Assembly (NCBI GenBank): GCA_031283915.1 | Contig: JAITAY010000080.1 | Location: forward strand, 1-13,449 | Direction of reading: 5' to 3' | Length of the DNA stretch: 13,449 nucleotides | From: Tannerella sp. | GTDB lineage: Bacteria > Bacteroidota > Bacteroidia > Bacteroidales > Tannerellaceae | In this document: positions 13,318-13,449 of the stretch, piece by piece | Numbering within the stretch: position 1 is the stretch's first letter | Layout: every line of letters starts with the position of its first letter | The notes under the pieces: model-generated | Told to the model about the DNA's origin: nothing | The model's input: the letters and a program-made list of their open reading frames with translations, nothing else | Databases searched by the model: none | Translations under genes and position numbers: made by a program

Positions 13318-13449
13318 GAGTCCCCCAATAAAGCATACAGCCTGCCCAATAACGGGATCAAAAAGCCCTTCATGACGCGAAAATAGAATGGATTGTATAT
13401 AAGCCTGCGTTTTAGATAAGCGCATCCGGAGAAGGTATTTGATAACGGA
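13318..13449. other. Right edge, unassigned
   Basis: The 132 nt from the palindrome to the window end show no RNA gene or promoter. Two minus-strand frames are open from the edge and run into the palindrome before stopping, so the 3' end of a minus-strand gene may lie here, but neither translation has recognisable motifs. Confidence 0.4.

Overview
The window looks like chromosomal DNA of a Bacteroidota member, most likely order Bacteroidales. The main reason is the promoter type: several genes and both tRNAs are preceded by TAnnTTTG (-7) boxes, often with a TTG about 18-20 nt upstream, which is the Bacteroidota vegetative promoter. Gene starts mostly lack strong Shine-Dalgarno sequences, and the protein families (type IV branched-chain aminotransferase with DECGPANFF, Gfo/Idh protein paired with a SPASM radical SAM protein) fit the same group. 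Genus cannot be fixed from the sequence alone.

Layout. 1-332: a minus-strand tRNA-Ser(CGA) with promoter and hairpin; a possible gene start lies at the left edge, next to the tRNA 3' end. 605-1414: a decayed IS630-type transposase. 1441-4958: a minus-strand pair, ilvE then priA. 5313-7536: a plus-strand, AT-richer pair with overlapping ends, a Gfo/Idh/MocA-type oxidoreductase and a radical SAM/SPASM protein. 7537-8163: a repeat-rich gap with a 7-bp repeat, an eight-unit 21-bp array that encodes heptapeptides, and a run of abutting small hairpins. 8164-8736: a small exported, probably outer-membrane protein. 8785-8940: a palindromic MITE-like element. 9051-9198: initiator tRNA-fMet with terminator and promoter. 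9287-11596: a TetR regulator, a ketoacyl-ACP synthase III and a FabG-type reductase, probably one operon with an operator-like palindrome at its promoter. 11743-12471: an RluA-family pseudouridine synthase, overlapping tail to tail with rhaM (L-rhamnose mutarotase, minus strand). 12871-13317: a second 7-bp repeat block and a 304-bp near-perfect palindrome.

Functionally this is ordinary housekeeping (replication restart, branched-chain amino acids, fatty-acid synthesis, RNA modification, rhamnose anomer conversion) interrupted by accessory material. The least explained parts are the oxidoreductase/radical SAM pair, the 21-bp heptad array downstream of it, the 156-bp inverted-repeat element and the 304-bp palindrome. 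None of the family assignments has been checked by database search; they rest on motifs, length and context read by eye.
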